Part shown: one piece after another, positions 1-6,653 of the stretch | How the letters are laid out: every line of letters begins with the position of its first letter | How positions within the stretch are numbered: position 1 is the first letter of the stretch | From: CAISIP01 sp037968655 | GTDB taxonomy: Bacteria > Pseudomonadota > Gammaproteobacteria > Burkholderiales > Burkholderiaceae_C | Direction of reading: 5' to 3' | DNA: 6,653 nucleotides | Assembly (NCBI GenBank): GCA_037968655.1 | Contig: JBBKVW010000123.1 | Coordinates: forward strand, 1-6,653 | The notes under the pieces: generated by a model | Told to the model about the DNA's origin: nothing | Databases searched by the model: none | The model's input: the letters and a program-made list of their open reading frames with translations, nothing else | Position numbers and translations under genes: made by a program

Positions 1-565
<565 letters not shown>

Positions 566-569
<4 letters not shown>

Positions 570-1474
570 GCCAAACCCCGACCAAAGCACCCGAACCCTG
601 GACCTGGGAGGAATCCGAGTGGCGCCAGCGCGTCAACCAGGTCCGCGCCGGACGCAGCCTGCGCCCCGACGCCTGGCCGGACGGCGCGCGTTGCGCGGTG
701 GCGCTGTCCTTCGACTCCGACCATGAAACCAATGAACTGCGCGATGGCGGCCAGTCGATTGGCCGCATGTCGTGGGGTGAGTACGGCAGCCGCGTCGGCG
801 TGCCGCACATCCTGGAGCTGCTGAAGAAAGCCCAGGTGCCGGCCACTTTTTTCGTGCCCGCGGTTGCGGCGCTGCTGCATCCGGACGAACAGCGCCGAGT
901 CGTCGCCGAAGGGCACGAAATCGGCCTGCATGGCTGGATTCACGAGCTCAACTCGATCCTGCCCGAGCAGGACGAACGCACGCTGCACCTGCGCGCCTCC
1001 GACACCCTGACCAGGATCACCGGCGTGCGCCCGGTCGGCATGCGCACGCCATCCTGGGACTTCTCACCGGCGACATTGACGATTCAGCGCGAGATGGGCC
1101 TGTTGTACGACTCCTCGCTGATGGCCGACAACGACCCCTACGAACTGGAGCAGCATGGCGAGCCGACCGGCATCGTCGAGCTGCCAGTCGAGTGGATCCG
1201 CGACGACGCGGTCTACTTCAACATGAACCGCTTCCAGGCGCTGCGGCCCTATACCGCGCCCGAGGTGGTGCTGGACATCTTCCGGCGGGAGTTCGACGGC
1301 GCCTGGGACGAAGGCGGCCTGTTCCTGCTGACCATGCACCCGCATGTGATCGGCTACCGTTCGCGACTGTTCATCCTGGAACAGCTGATCCGGCACATGC
1401 AGGAGCGTGGCAGTGTCTGGTTCGCCACCCATCGCGATGTGGCTGTGCACGTGGGCGCCGCGTTGTCGCAATAA
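566..1474 (+). CDS. Cytoplasmic polysaccharide-deacetylase-fold (CE4/NodB-like) hydrolase, HpPgdA/PuuE-like subgroup
   Basis: A 302-residue protein of the NodB-homology (carbohydrate esterase 4) superfamily, whose members hydrolyse amide bonds, usually with a metal. Seen in order: motif 1 as SFDSD (D50, D52) rather than the classic TFDDG; the metal-binding histidine pair in HGWIHE (H122, H126); motif 3 as RTPSWD (R160, W164); the stretch YDSSLMADNDPYEL and then IVELPVEWIRDD; and a final LTMHPH (H258, H260). Length, motif wording and the substrate-loop stretches fit the branch containing Helicobacter PgdA, the PuuE-type allantoinase and bacterial cyclic-imide hydrolases more than secreted chitin or peptidoglycan deacetylases. 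There is no signal peptide or membrane segment, so it should act in the cytoplasm. The start overlaps the stop of a peptide-type importer ATPase and has a good GAGGAG site. I infer that it hydrolyses an amide or imide brought in by that importer. Fold and family are secure; the substrate is not known. Confidence 0.9.
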
Positions 1475-1480
1475 GCACGC

Positions 1481-1505
1481 CACGGACGCCCGAAGGCGTC
1501 TCGTG
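1481..1505 (+). terminator. Hairpin after the ABC/hydrolase operon, possible terminator
   Basis: Seven bases after the hydrolase stop codon, CACG-GACGCC pairs with GGCGTC-CGTG around a CGAA tetraloop. This gives ten base pairs with one bulged T at 1501. Position and stability suit a transcription end, but the sequence after it (TTGCC) has almost no T run, so intrinsic termination is uncertain. It could instead stabilise the mRNA 3' end. Confidence 0.45.
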
Positions 1506-1536
1506 TTGCCTGCCAGGAGCGAATGCGCCAACAGCG

Positions 1537-1575
1537 CCGATTGGTCATCGCAGCGATCACTAAGCGATCAATCGG
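1537..1575. promoter_or_regulatory. Operator-like cluster of inverted and direct repeats upstream of the SH3b gene
   Basis: Three elements overlap here. CCGATTG (1537-1543) is mirrored by CAATCGG (1569-1575). ATCGC-A-GCGAT (1547-1557) is a perfect dyad. AGCGATCA occurs twice, at 1552-1559 and 1563-1570, 11 bases apart, or about one helical turn. The cluster sits in the 227-bp gap between the operon end and the SH3b gene. Spacing by one turn and the dyads fit a dimeric regulator binding site, but I found no convincing -35/-10 pair next to it, and no regulator is visible in the window. This is a pattern call only. Confidence 0.3.
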
Positions 1576-1686
1576 ATACACGCTAGTGAGATGATGCAAA
1601 AAAGGTTTCCACCGGTAAGCGAATCGCGCTGTTTTCGCCGGTTCAGGGTTTTTGCACGCAGGTCGGGGTCTACAGTGGGGCGTCTC

Positions 1687-1691
1687 AGGAG
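1687..1691 (+). promoter_or_regulatory. Ribosome binding site of the SH3b gene
   Basis: AGGAG lies ten bases before the ATG at 1702. It supports that ATG, directly followed by a signal peptide, over the in-frame ATG at 1591, which would put 37 Arg-rich residues in front of the signal sequence and has no comparable site. Confidence 0.65.
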
Positions 1692-1701
1692 AAACCACCA
1701 C

Positions 1702-2166
1702 ATGATTTTGACGCGTACCGTTGGCCGTTTTTGCAGCATCGCCGGGCTGTGCCTTGCCCTCGCCACCGCCAGCCTCGGTAGCCTGGCAGCCGAGATGGTC
1801 AGCATCAAGGGCTCGATCGTGAACATGCGATCCGGCCCGAGCACCAAGAACGATGTGCTGTGGGAGCTCGAGCGCGGTTATCCGCTGCAGGTCATCAAGC
1901 GCCAGGGCAGCTGGCTGCAGGTGCGTGATTTCGAGAACGACAAGGGCTGGGTCGCACGCGCGCTCACCGGCCGCACACCGCACCATATCGTCAAGGCCCG
2001 CATCGCCAATATCCGCAGCGGCCCCAGTACAAAGCACAAGGTGGTCGGCAAGGCCGAGCGTTACGACCTGATGCGCACCCGCGGCGCCAAGCCCGGCTGG
2101 GTGCGGGTCGAACGCACCGACGGCATCAAAGGCTGGATGTCCAAGAAGCTGCTCTGGGGCTGGTAA
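1702..2166 (+). CDS. Small secreted protein with two bacterial SH3 (SH3b) repeats
   Basis: A 154-residue exported protein. Residues 1-30 form a signal peptide: Arg at 5 and 9, a hydrophobic stretch from about 12 to 28, and a likely signal peptidase I site after SLAA (A30). There is no lipobox. The mature part is two SH3b units, about 33-88 and 95-151. They share the signature I-x-N-[MI]-RSGPSTK (I39 and I101, a 62-residue period), a central W-x-x-V, and GW near the end of each unit (G82-W83, G144-W145). SH3b domains commonly bind peptidoglycan or partner proteins in the periplasm. No catalytic domain is attached, so an adaptor or cell-wall-binding role is inferred. The DNA of the two units has diverged, so the duplication is old. 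It is co-directional with pssA but separated by about 100 bp and a small hairpin. Family assignment is firm; cellular function is unknown. Confidence 0.88.
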   Translation: MILTRTVGRFCSIAGLCLALATASLGSLAAEMVSIKGSIVNMRSGPSTKNDVLWELERGYPLQVIKRQGSWLQVRDFENDKGWVARALTGRTPHHIVKARIANIRSGPSTKHKVVGKAERYDLMRTRGAKPGWVRVERTDGIKGWMSKKLLWGW

Positions 2167-2176
2167 CACCGGTTCT

Positions 2177-2195
2177 GCGCAGTGCGGGGCTGCGC
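2177..2195 (+). terminator. Short hairpin after the SH3b gene, weak terminator candidate
   Basis: Ten bases after the stop codon, GCGCAG (2177-2182) pairs with CTGCGC (2190-2195) around a seven-base loop. There is no T run after it. A six-pair stem can arise by chance in DNA this GC-rich, so support comes mainly from its position between two genes. Confidence 0.28.
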
Positions 2196-2270
2196 CGCTC
2201 GGCCGGCGCGACCGCCCCAATGGCCTGTGTACACGGCACAATGGCAGGCAATTGCTGATTGCCGATCTTC

Positions 2271-2894
2271 ATGTCCGCCGAACGCCCCAAACCCTTTTCG
2301 ATGATCCGCGAGTTCCATCTCGCTGACTGGTTCACGCTGGGCAATGCCCTGTGCGGCGTTGGCGCCATTTTTTCCGCCATCACCTTCGTCGAGACTGCCG
2401 ATGTGCTGCATATCCACTATGCGGGCGCCCTGATCCTGGCGGCGCTGATTTTTGACGTGCTCGATGGCCGCATCGCGCGCTGGCGCCAGCAGGCCTCGAG
2501 CCTGGGGCGCGAGCTCGATTCGCTGGCCGACGTGATCTCGTTCGGCGTCGCGCCGGCGATGCTGGCCTACGCCTGCGGCATGCAGGGATTCTTCGACCGC
2601 ATCGTGCTGGCCTACTTCGTGGCCTGTGGTGTGTCACGGCTGGCACGTTTCAACGTCACGGCTGAAACCATGACCGACGGCAGCGGCAAGGTCAGCCATT
2701 TCGAGGGCACACCGATACCGACGTCGGTCGTGCTGGTCGCGCTGCTGCTGGTGGCCGCGTGGACCGGTGCCCTGCGCGAGGACCTATGGTTCGGCGCCGT
2801 CAAGATTTTCGGCCTGACACTGCATCCGCTGGTGCTGCTGTTCGCCTTGTCCGGCTCACTGATGATCAGCCGCATCCGCATTCCAAAGTGGTAG
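2271..2894 (+). CDS. pssA: CDP-alcohol phosphatidyltransferase, probably CDP-diacylglycerol--serine O-phosphatidyltransferase
   Basis: An inner-membrane enzyme of 207 residues that would join CDP-diacylglycerol to serine, giving phosphatidylserine, the precursor of phosphatidylethanolamine. The diagnostic family signature D-G-x2-A-R-x8-G-x3-D-x3-D is complete: D65, G66, A69, R70, G79, D83 and D87, with the extra upstream Asp at 62. These residues hold the catalytic metals and the CDP group. Hydrophobic segments at about 21-39, 50-62, 88-103, then around GVSRLARFN and two further stretches near the C terminus, give a multi-span protein. The opening MIREFHLADWFTLGNALCG and the SRLARFN stretch favour the serine branch (PssA) over phosphatidylglycerophosphate synthase, but inositol- or choline-type relatives share the motif. 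ATG 2271 was chosen; TTG 2259 and ATG 2301 are in frame, and none has a clear Shine-Dalgarno sequence. It appears to be transcribed separately from its neighbours. Confidence 0.85.
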   Translation: MSAERPKPFSMIREFHLADWFTLGNALCGVGAIFSAITFVETADVLHIHYAGALILAALIFDVLDGRIARWRQQASSLGRELDSLADVISFGVAPAMLAYACGMQGFFDRIVLAYFVACGVSRLARFNVTAETMTDGSGKVSHFEGTPIPTSVVLVALLLVAAWTGALREDLWFGAVKIFGLTLHPLVLLFALSGSLMISRIRIPKW

Positions 2895-2906
2895 TGGGCT
2901 GACGCC

Positions 2907-2934
2907 GCGCGCGGCCAACGGCGCAACCGCGCGC
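2907..2934 (+). terminator. Very GC-rich hairpin after pssA, terminator candidate
   Basis: GCGCGCGG (2907-2914) pairs perfectly with CCGCGCGC (2927-2934) around a 12-base loop, starting 13 bases after the pssA stop. A smaller stem, CGCAC/GTGCG (2940-2957), follows directly. No T run is present, so this could be a pause or mRNA-end structure rather than a true intrinsic terminator. The rest of the gap to 3162 shows no gene; the only promoter-like word is TATCAT at 3125-3130, without a matching -35. Confidence 0.4.
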
Positions 2935-3162
2935 CTGGCCGCACACGCTGGCGTGCGATGCCGGGCAGCAAGGCCTGGGTACGGGCTTCGGGCCGCGCGC
3001 TGATCATCGCCAGTCTCACGCCGGCAAGCGCGATTCAGGTCACGAATGGCTTGGTCTTCAACCGTGGCAACGGCCCATGGCAGGTGCGTCGATCGACCAC
3101 GACGTCCCGGCGCAAGGCCGGCACTATCATGGATCAATGCCCACTTGCCGCGCGAACCAACC

Positions 3163-4659
3163 ATGAAACCCACCGTCGTTTTCCAGGGCCAGACCATCGA
3201 TCCGGAACAGGTCCACGCGCGCACACTTCGGGCTGCGCAGGTATTGCAGCACGCTGGCGTCGGAGAGGGCGACGTGGTCGCGCTGATGATGCGCAACAGT
3301 CCGCTGGCGCTGGAGCTGATGCTGGCCACCCGCTGGCTGGGCGCGTTGTGGTGCCCGATCAACTGGCATTTCAAGACCGACGAGGTGCAGTACATCCTGA
3401 ACGACAGCAAGGCCCGCGTATTTGTGGTCGACGCCGACCTGTTGCCAGGCCTGGCGCAGCTGCGACTCGACGATTTGCGCGCCTTCGTTGCCCGCGCGCC
3501 CGCAACGCCTGCGCCTGCATCGGGCCTGACAGCCTGGGAAGCCGCGTTGGACGCAGCCGTGCCACTGGCTGACGCGGCGCGCGCGCCGCGTGGCGCCATG
3601 CTCTATACCTCGGGCACGACGGGTCGACCCAAAGGCATCCTGCGCGCCGCAGCCAGCCCCGAACAGGCCGCGCATGGGCTGGCCGTGCTGCGCCAGGTGC
3701 TGGGTTTCGCGCCCGGCATGCGGGCGCTGGTCAGTGCGCCGATGTACCACAGCGCACCCAACTCCTACTGCATGGGCGCGGCGCTGGAATGCGCCCATCT
3801 GTTCATCGAGCCGCGCTTCGATGCCGAGCAGACACTGCGCCTGATCGAACAGCAGCGCATCACCCATGCCTACCTGGTGCCGACCATGTATGTGCGCATG
3901 CTGGCGCTGCCACAGGCAGTGCGCGACAGATACGACCTCAGCTCGATGCAATTCGTCGCCTCGACCGGTTCGCCCTGCCCGCCCGACATCAAGCGCGCCA
4001 TGATCGACTGGTGGGGCCCGGTGATCAACGAGGCCTACGGTTCGAGCGAGCTGGGCTACATGACCTTGCTCAGCAGCGCCGATGCGCTGCGCAAGCCCGG
4101 CTCGGCCGGACGCCCGCTGGACGGCGTGCAGGTCGCGATACTGGACGAGCAGGGCCAGCCGGTGGCGCCAGGCGAAAGCGGCCTGATCTATGTGCACCAG
4201 GGCGCTTATGCCGACTTCAGCTACATCGGCAACGACGCGGCGCGCCGGCGCATGGAGGTGGGCGGGCTCAAGACGCTGGGCGATATCGGCTATCTGGATG
4301 CGGACGGTTTCCTGTTCATCGTCGACCGCGCCGCTGACATGGTGATCTCGGGTGGCGTCAACATCTACCCGGCCGAGATCGAGGCGGTGCTGCAGACCTT
4401 GCCGGGCGTTGCCGACTGCGCGGTGTTCGGCATTCCCGATGCCGAGTTCGGCGAGGCACTGGGCGCAGCGGTGCAATTGCAGGACGGCGCAACGGCGACG
4501 GCAGACGACCTGATGGCGCAACTGCGCCAGCGCCTGGCCGGCTACAAGGTGCCCAAACTGGTCGAGTTCGTCACCGCGATGCCGCGCGAAGATACCGGCA
4601 AGATATTCAAGCGCAAGTTGCGCGAGCCGCACTGGGCCGGCATGAGCCGGCGCATCTGA
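3163..4659 (+). CDS. AMP-dependent acyl-CoA synthetase/ligase (ANL superfamily)
   Basis: A 498-residue cytoplasmic enzyme that activates a carboxylic acid with ATP to an acyl-adenylate and then transfers it to coenzyme A. All core motifs are intact: the phosphate-binding loop YTSGTTGRPKG (148-158); YGSSE (292-296) for adenine and metal binding; GDIGYLD with the ribose-binding D374; the hinge region VDRAADM with R389; GGVNIYPAEIE (397-407); and PREDTGK with the adenylation lysine K480. The N terminus is short, going almost straight into the first subdomain, and there is no carrier-protein domain, so it is a stand-alone ligase rather than part of an NRPS. The hinge reads DRAAD where many relatives have GRxKD. 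Sequence alone does not give the acid; fatty, aromatic, alicyclic and steroid side-chain acids are all handled by close families. ATG 3163 starts at the conserved N terminus but has no evident Shine-Dalgarno sequence. No degradation genes lie beside it in the window. Confidence 0.9.
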   Translation: MKPTVVFQGQTIDPEQVHARTLRAAQVLQHAGVGEGDVVALMMRNSPLALELMLATRWLGALWCPINWHFKTDEVQYILNDSKARVFVVDADLLPGLAQLRLDDLRAFVARAPATPAPASGLTAWEAALDAAVPLADAARAPRGAMLYTSGTTGRPKGILRAAASPEQAAHGLAVLRQVLGFAPGMRALVSAPMYHSAPNSYCMGAALECAHLFIEPRFDAEQTLRLIEQQRITHAYLVPTMYVRMLALPQAVRDRYDLSSMQFVASTGSPCPPDIKRAMIDWWGPVINEAYGSSELGYMTLLSSADALRKPGSAGRPLDGVQVAILDEQGQPVAPGESGLIYVHQGAYADFSYIGNDAARRRMEVGGLKTLGDIGYLDADGFLFIVDRAADMVISGGVNIYPAEIEAVLQTLPGVADCAVFGIPDAEFGEALGAAVQLQDGATATADDLMAQLRQRLAGYKVPKLVEFVTAMPREDTGKIFKRKLREPHWAGMSRRI

Positions 4660-4667
4660 GCCGGCGC
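4643..4667 (+). repeat. Short tandem repeat across the ligase stop codon
   Basis: The 11-mer TGAGCCGGCGC occurs at 4643-4653 and 4657-4667, a 14-base period. The second copy's TGA is the stop codon of the acyl-CoA synthetase. GCCGGC, itself a palindrome, appears three times (4636, 4646, 4660), so several alternative hairpins are possible at the 3' end of the mRNA. Confidence 0.5.
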
Positions 4668-4675
4668 GCGCTTCA

Positions 4676-4760
4676 CGTGGCCGCGCTTGATGCCGTCTCC
4701 TGGCGACCGACACAAGGCCGGGTGTTCAGCAGCTGCCCGTGTCGGAGCAAGCCGGCCACG
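4676..4760. terminator. Nested inverted repeats in the convergent gap, possible two-way terminator
   Basis: The gap between the two convergent genes is bracketed by CGTGGCC (4676-4682) and GGCCACG (4754-4760). The pairing continues inward as GCTTG (4685-4689) with CAAGC (4748-4752). Inside this, CCGACAC (4707-4713) pairs with GTGTCGG (4739-4745), and a small GCC/GGC stem can form at 4692-4704. The same fold is possible from either strand, as expected for a terminator serving both genes. No T runs flank it, so termination is inferred from position and symmetry only. Confidence 0.35.
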
Positions 4761-4763
4761 ATC

Positions 4764-6653
4764 TCACGCTGACGGTACTTGCAGCTGGGCCAGCGCCTCC
4801 TGCGCGCGGGCAAGGTCATGGCCGGCGTTGGCCAATTGCAAGGCGTCGATCGCCTGCGCATAGCGGCGCCGGTCGGCCGCCTTGTCGCTCGAAGCCTGGC
4901 TGGCCAATCGCGCCTGCGCATGCAGTCCCAGTGCGAGAAAAACTTGCGCGCCCTTGGTGCGAAATTCAGCGCAGGCCTGATCGACCATCCCCGAGTCGCC
5001 CAGCCGGCTGCCCATCTCGAGCTGGGTGCGCGCAACTTCAAGCGGAAAGGCAAAGCGCTCGGCCAATTGCAAGCTCTCTGCCCAATCCGTTTGCGCGCCG
5101 GACTTGTCGCCCGCCAACCAGCGCGCCGTACCCTGCAGCCGCAGCGCCTGCGGCAACCATAGCGGCATCTTGCGCGCGCAGCGGACGGCATCGCGGCTGT
5201 CCTGCTGCGCCTGCCGCAGACGCGCGGCTCCAGACGCATCCTTGCCGAATTCGGCAATGGCCAGTGCGCAGGTCGCTCGCCCAGTGAATATCTCGGTCTT
5301 GTCGAACAGCGTTCCAGTCTTCAAGACATCGCTTAGCTCCAACGCCTTCTTCAACTCGGACGCAGCCTGCGCGAAGTCGCCCTGCAGCACCAGGCACTTG
5401 ATCAGCAACGAGACCTGATACAGAAAGTTGTCCCACGCCGGTATGCGCGCAGCCATCGCGCTGCCAATGCGCAGGTGCGCGACAGCCTGATCCAGTGGAC
5501 CCATGGGCAGCTCCGCGTAGCCCATCAGCTGGTGGCCCCAGCTCTCGAGCTGCGGGTCGGCGGCGCCCTGGCCGTTGGCTATCAGTTCTCCGGCGATCTC
5601 GCGCGAACGGGCCAGATCGCCATGCATGTTGATCATCATGCCCCACATCACGCCGGCACCACCGGCGCGGTGCATGTCGCCTGTGTCGAGATAGCCCCTG
5701 GTGGCCTTGGCAAAGTTGTCGTCGCTTTCTTGCCAGCGACCATCGAACAGATCCAGCATGCCCAGGGCATGCCCGGCAAAGGCGATGGCCGACGCATTGC
5801 CCGTGCGCTGCGCGATACGACGGGCACGCATGCCATAGCGGCGCGACAGACCACGCGCACCAAAGGTCATGAAGGCAAAGCCCAGAGAACTCAGGCCTCG
5901 CGCCTCGGCCATTTCGTAAGGGCTGCATTCGCCGGCATACAACTCCAGTACGCAGTCCAGAAACATGCGCTCCTTGTTCAGGGAATAGTCGATCCAGGAC
6001 CTGTAGTGGCAGATGGTGCCGATTTCCTTGGCCGTTTCCAGGTCGATATGTTTGGCCGCCGGCATGCCCAGGCGCCGACGCCAGCGACGCAGCGCATGGG
6101 CCGCCAGGTTTTTCAACAATACGCGCAGCACGCCCCCCCGCGTTCCGGGATAGGGCAGACCCAGCTGCGCCAATGCGCGACTGAACTGCTCCAGCGCCTG
6201 CGCGTAGTGGCCGCCGCTGTACAGTGCCACGCCAACCTTGCGCGCCAGCGCTGCCCGCTGCAAGGGCTGCAACCGGTCGCCATAGGCCTTGATGTACTCG
6301 CCCTCGGCCAGCCGGAAATGTTCCAGTGCCTCGGCATCTGCAGCCATCTTGCCGGCCTGGTCGCCGGCCTTGAACAGATACTCCTGCGCCTTGTCGCTGT
6401 CCTGCGCGCAGGTGTAGTGGTGCGCCAGCAGGCTGGTGAATTCGTCGATCCGGTCCTTGAACAAGGTCTCGATAGCCTGCGCCACACGGCGGTGGATGTC
6501 GCGCCGGTTCTCGGCCAGGATGCTGCCATAGGCCGCCTCCTGCACCAGCGCATGCTTGAAGATGTATTCGAGCTCCGGAATCTGCTGGCACGGGCGTATC
6601 AGCTCGGCATGCTCGAGCTGGGCCAGACTGCCGTCCAGGTTGGGCTGTGGCGA
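4764..6653 (-). CDS. C-terminal half of a large AAA-ATPase/TPR regulator, likely adenylate/guanylate-cyclase-associated (5' end off the window)
   Basis: The frame is open from the right edge to a TGA at 4764-4766, giving 629 visible residues. A GTG at 6545 is an internal valine, not the start: the frame continues upstream as LEYIFKHALVQEAAY. That stretch, followed by RRDIHRRVAQAIE, LLAHHY and KAQEYLFKAGDQA, is the characteristic junction between a STAND/AAA_16-type ATPase module and a TPR-like helical array. The remainder is alpha-helical with TPR-like pairs (for example YAQALEQFSRALAQLG and FAQAASELKKALELS), no signal peptide, no membrane segment and no catalytic motif. Proteins with this tail often carry a class III nucleotide cyclase domain, or sometimes a kinase or LuxR-type DNA-binding domain, at the missing N terminus, and are around 1,000 residues or more. 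The TPR part probably senses a protein or small-molecule partner. It converges on the acyl-CoA synthetase gene, with 104 bases between the stops. Confidence 0.8.
   Translation of the reverse strand, partial: SPQPNLDGSLAQLEHAELIRPCQQIPELEYIFKHALVQEAAYGSILAENRRDIHRRVAQAIETLFKDRIDEFTSLLAHHYTCAQDSDKAQEYLFKAGDQAGKMAADAEALEHFRLAEGEYIKAYGDRLQPLQRAALARKVGVALYSGGHYAQALEQFSRALAQLGLPYPGTRGGVLRVLLKNLAAHALRRWRRRLGMPAAKHIDLETAKEIGTICHYRSWIDYSLNKERMFLDCVLELYAGECSPYEMAEARGLSSLGFAFMTFGARGLSRRYGMRARRIAQRTGNASAIAFAGHALGMLDLFDGRWQESDDNFAKATRGYLDTGDMHRAGGAGVMWGMMINMHGDLARSREIAGELIANGQGAADPQLESWGHQLMGYAELPMGPLDQAVAHLRIGSAMAARIPAWDNFLYQVSLLIKCLVLQGDFAQAASELKKALELSDVLKTGTLFDKTEIFTGRATCALAIAEFGKDASGAARLRQAQQDSRDAVRCARKMPLWLPQALRLQGTARWLAGDKSGAQTDWAESLQLAERFAFPLEVARTQLEMGSRLGDSGMVDQACAEFRTKGAQVFLALGLHAQARLASQASSDKAADRRRYAQAIDALQLANAGHDLARAQEALAQLQVPSA

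Noticed and set aside
1652..1676. TTGCAC and TACAGT as a promoter for the SH3b gene
   Set aside because: The spacing between the two boxes is 13 bases, too short for a normal sigma-70 promoter.
1591..1701. Alternative earlier start of the SH3b protein
   Set aside because: The added 37 residues are Arg-rich and precede a complete signal peptide. The AGGAG before ATG 1702 is better placed.
2227..2234. Perfect palindrome GTGTACAC upstream of pssA
   Set aside because: Eight-base palindromes are common by chance and this one does not extend or repeat.
2895..3162. Possible small or decayed gene between pssA and the acyl-CoA synthetase
   Set aside because: Frames on both strands give only low-complexity Arg/Ala sequence without start signals or recognisable remnants. 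They continue into neighbouring genes as shadow frames.
3127..4713. Long open frame of 528 codons on the minus strand, antisense to the acyl-CoA synthetase
   Set aside because: It mirrors a gene with complete ANL motifs. The translation is rich in His, Arg, Gln and Ala without any recognisable domain, as expected for an antisense frame in GC-rich DNA.
5038..6591. Second long minus-strand frame overlapping the TPR regulator
   Set aside because: It is Arg/Gly/Ala-rich low-complexity sequence without domains. The overlapping frame has the conserved ATPase-TPR junction and is the real gene.

Overview
The window is GC-rich and densely coded, with Proteobacteria-type genes. The protein families and the strong G/C third-position bias fit a beta- or gammaproteobacterium; genus cannot be read from the sequence. 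There are five protein genes and no RNA gene, insertion sequence, CRISPR array or phage element that I can support.

Layout. Positions 1-569 (+) hold the C-terminal 188 residues of an oligopeptide/dipeptide-type ABC importer ATPase whose start lies off the left edge. Its stop codon overlaps (ATGA) the start of a cytoplasmic CE4/polysaccharide-deacetylase-fold hydrolase at 566-1474 (+), so the two are the tail of one operon. A hairpin follows at 1481-1505. The 227-bp gap 1475-1701 carries a dyad and direct-repeat cluster (1537-1575) upstream of a small secreted protein with two bacterial SH3 (SH3b) repeats (1702-2166, +). Next come a CDP-alcohol phosphatidyltransferase, most likely phosphatidylserine synthase PssA (2271-2894, +), and an ANL-superfamily acyl-CoA synthetase (3163-4659, +). 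Convergent to the latter is a long minus-strand protein (4764-6653), open through the right edge. It is the C-terminal half of an AAA-ATPase/TPR regulator of the kind often fused to an adenylate/guanylate cyclase. The convergent gap 4660-4763 contains nested inverted repeats.

How the genes fit together. Only the first pair makes a clear functional unit: peptide-like uptake coupled to a hydrolase without a signal peptide, which suggests catabolism of an imported amide or imide rather than cell-wall editing. SH3b protein, PssA and acyl-CoA synthetase are co-directional, but gaps of about 100-270 bp with hairpins suggest separate transcription units. PssA acts in membrane phospholipid synthesis, and the acyl-CoA synthetase activates a carboxylic acid of unknown identity. 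Nothing in the sequence ties the TPR regulator to its neighbours.

Overall this looks like ordinary chromosomal sequence. The most interesting points are the ABC-hydrolase coupling with its atypical metal-site motif, the four-cysteine tail of the ABC ATPase, the operator-like repeats before the SH3b gene, and the nested structure in the convergent gap.
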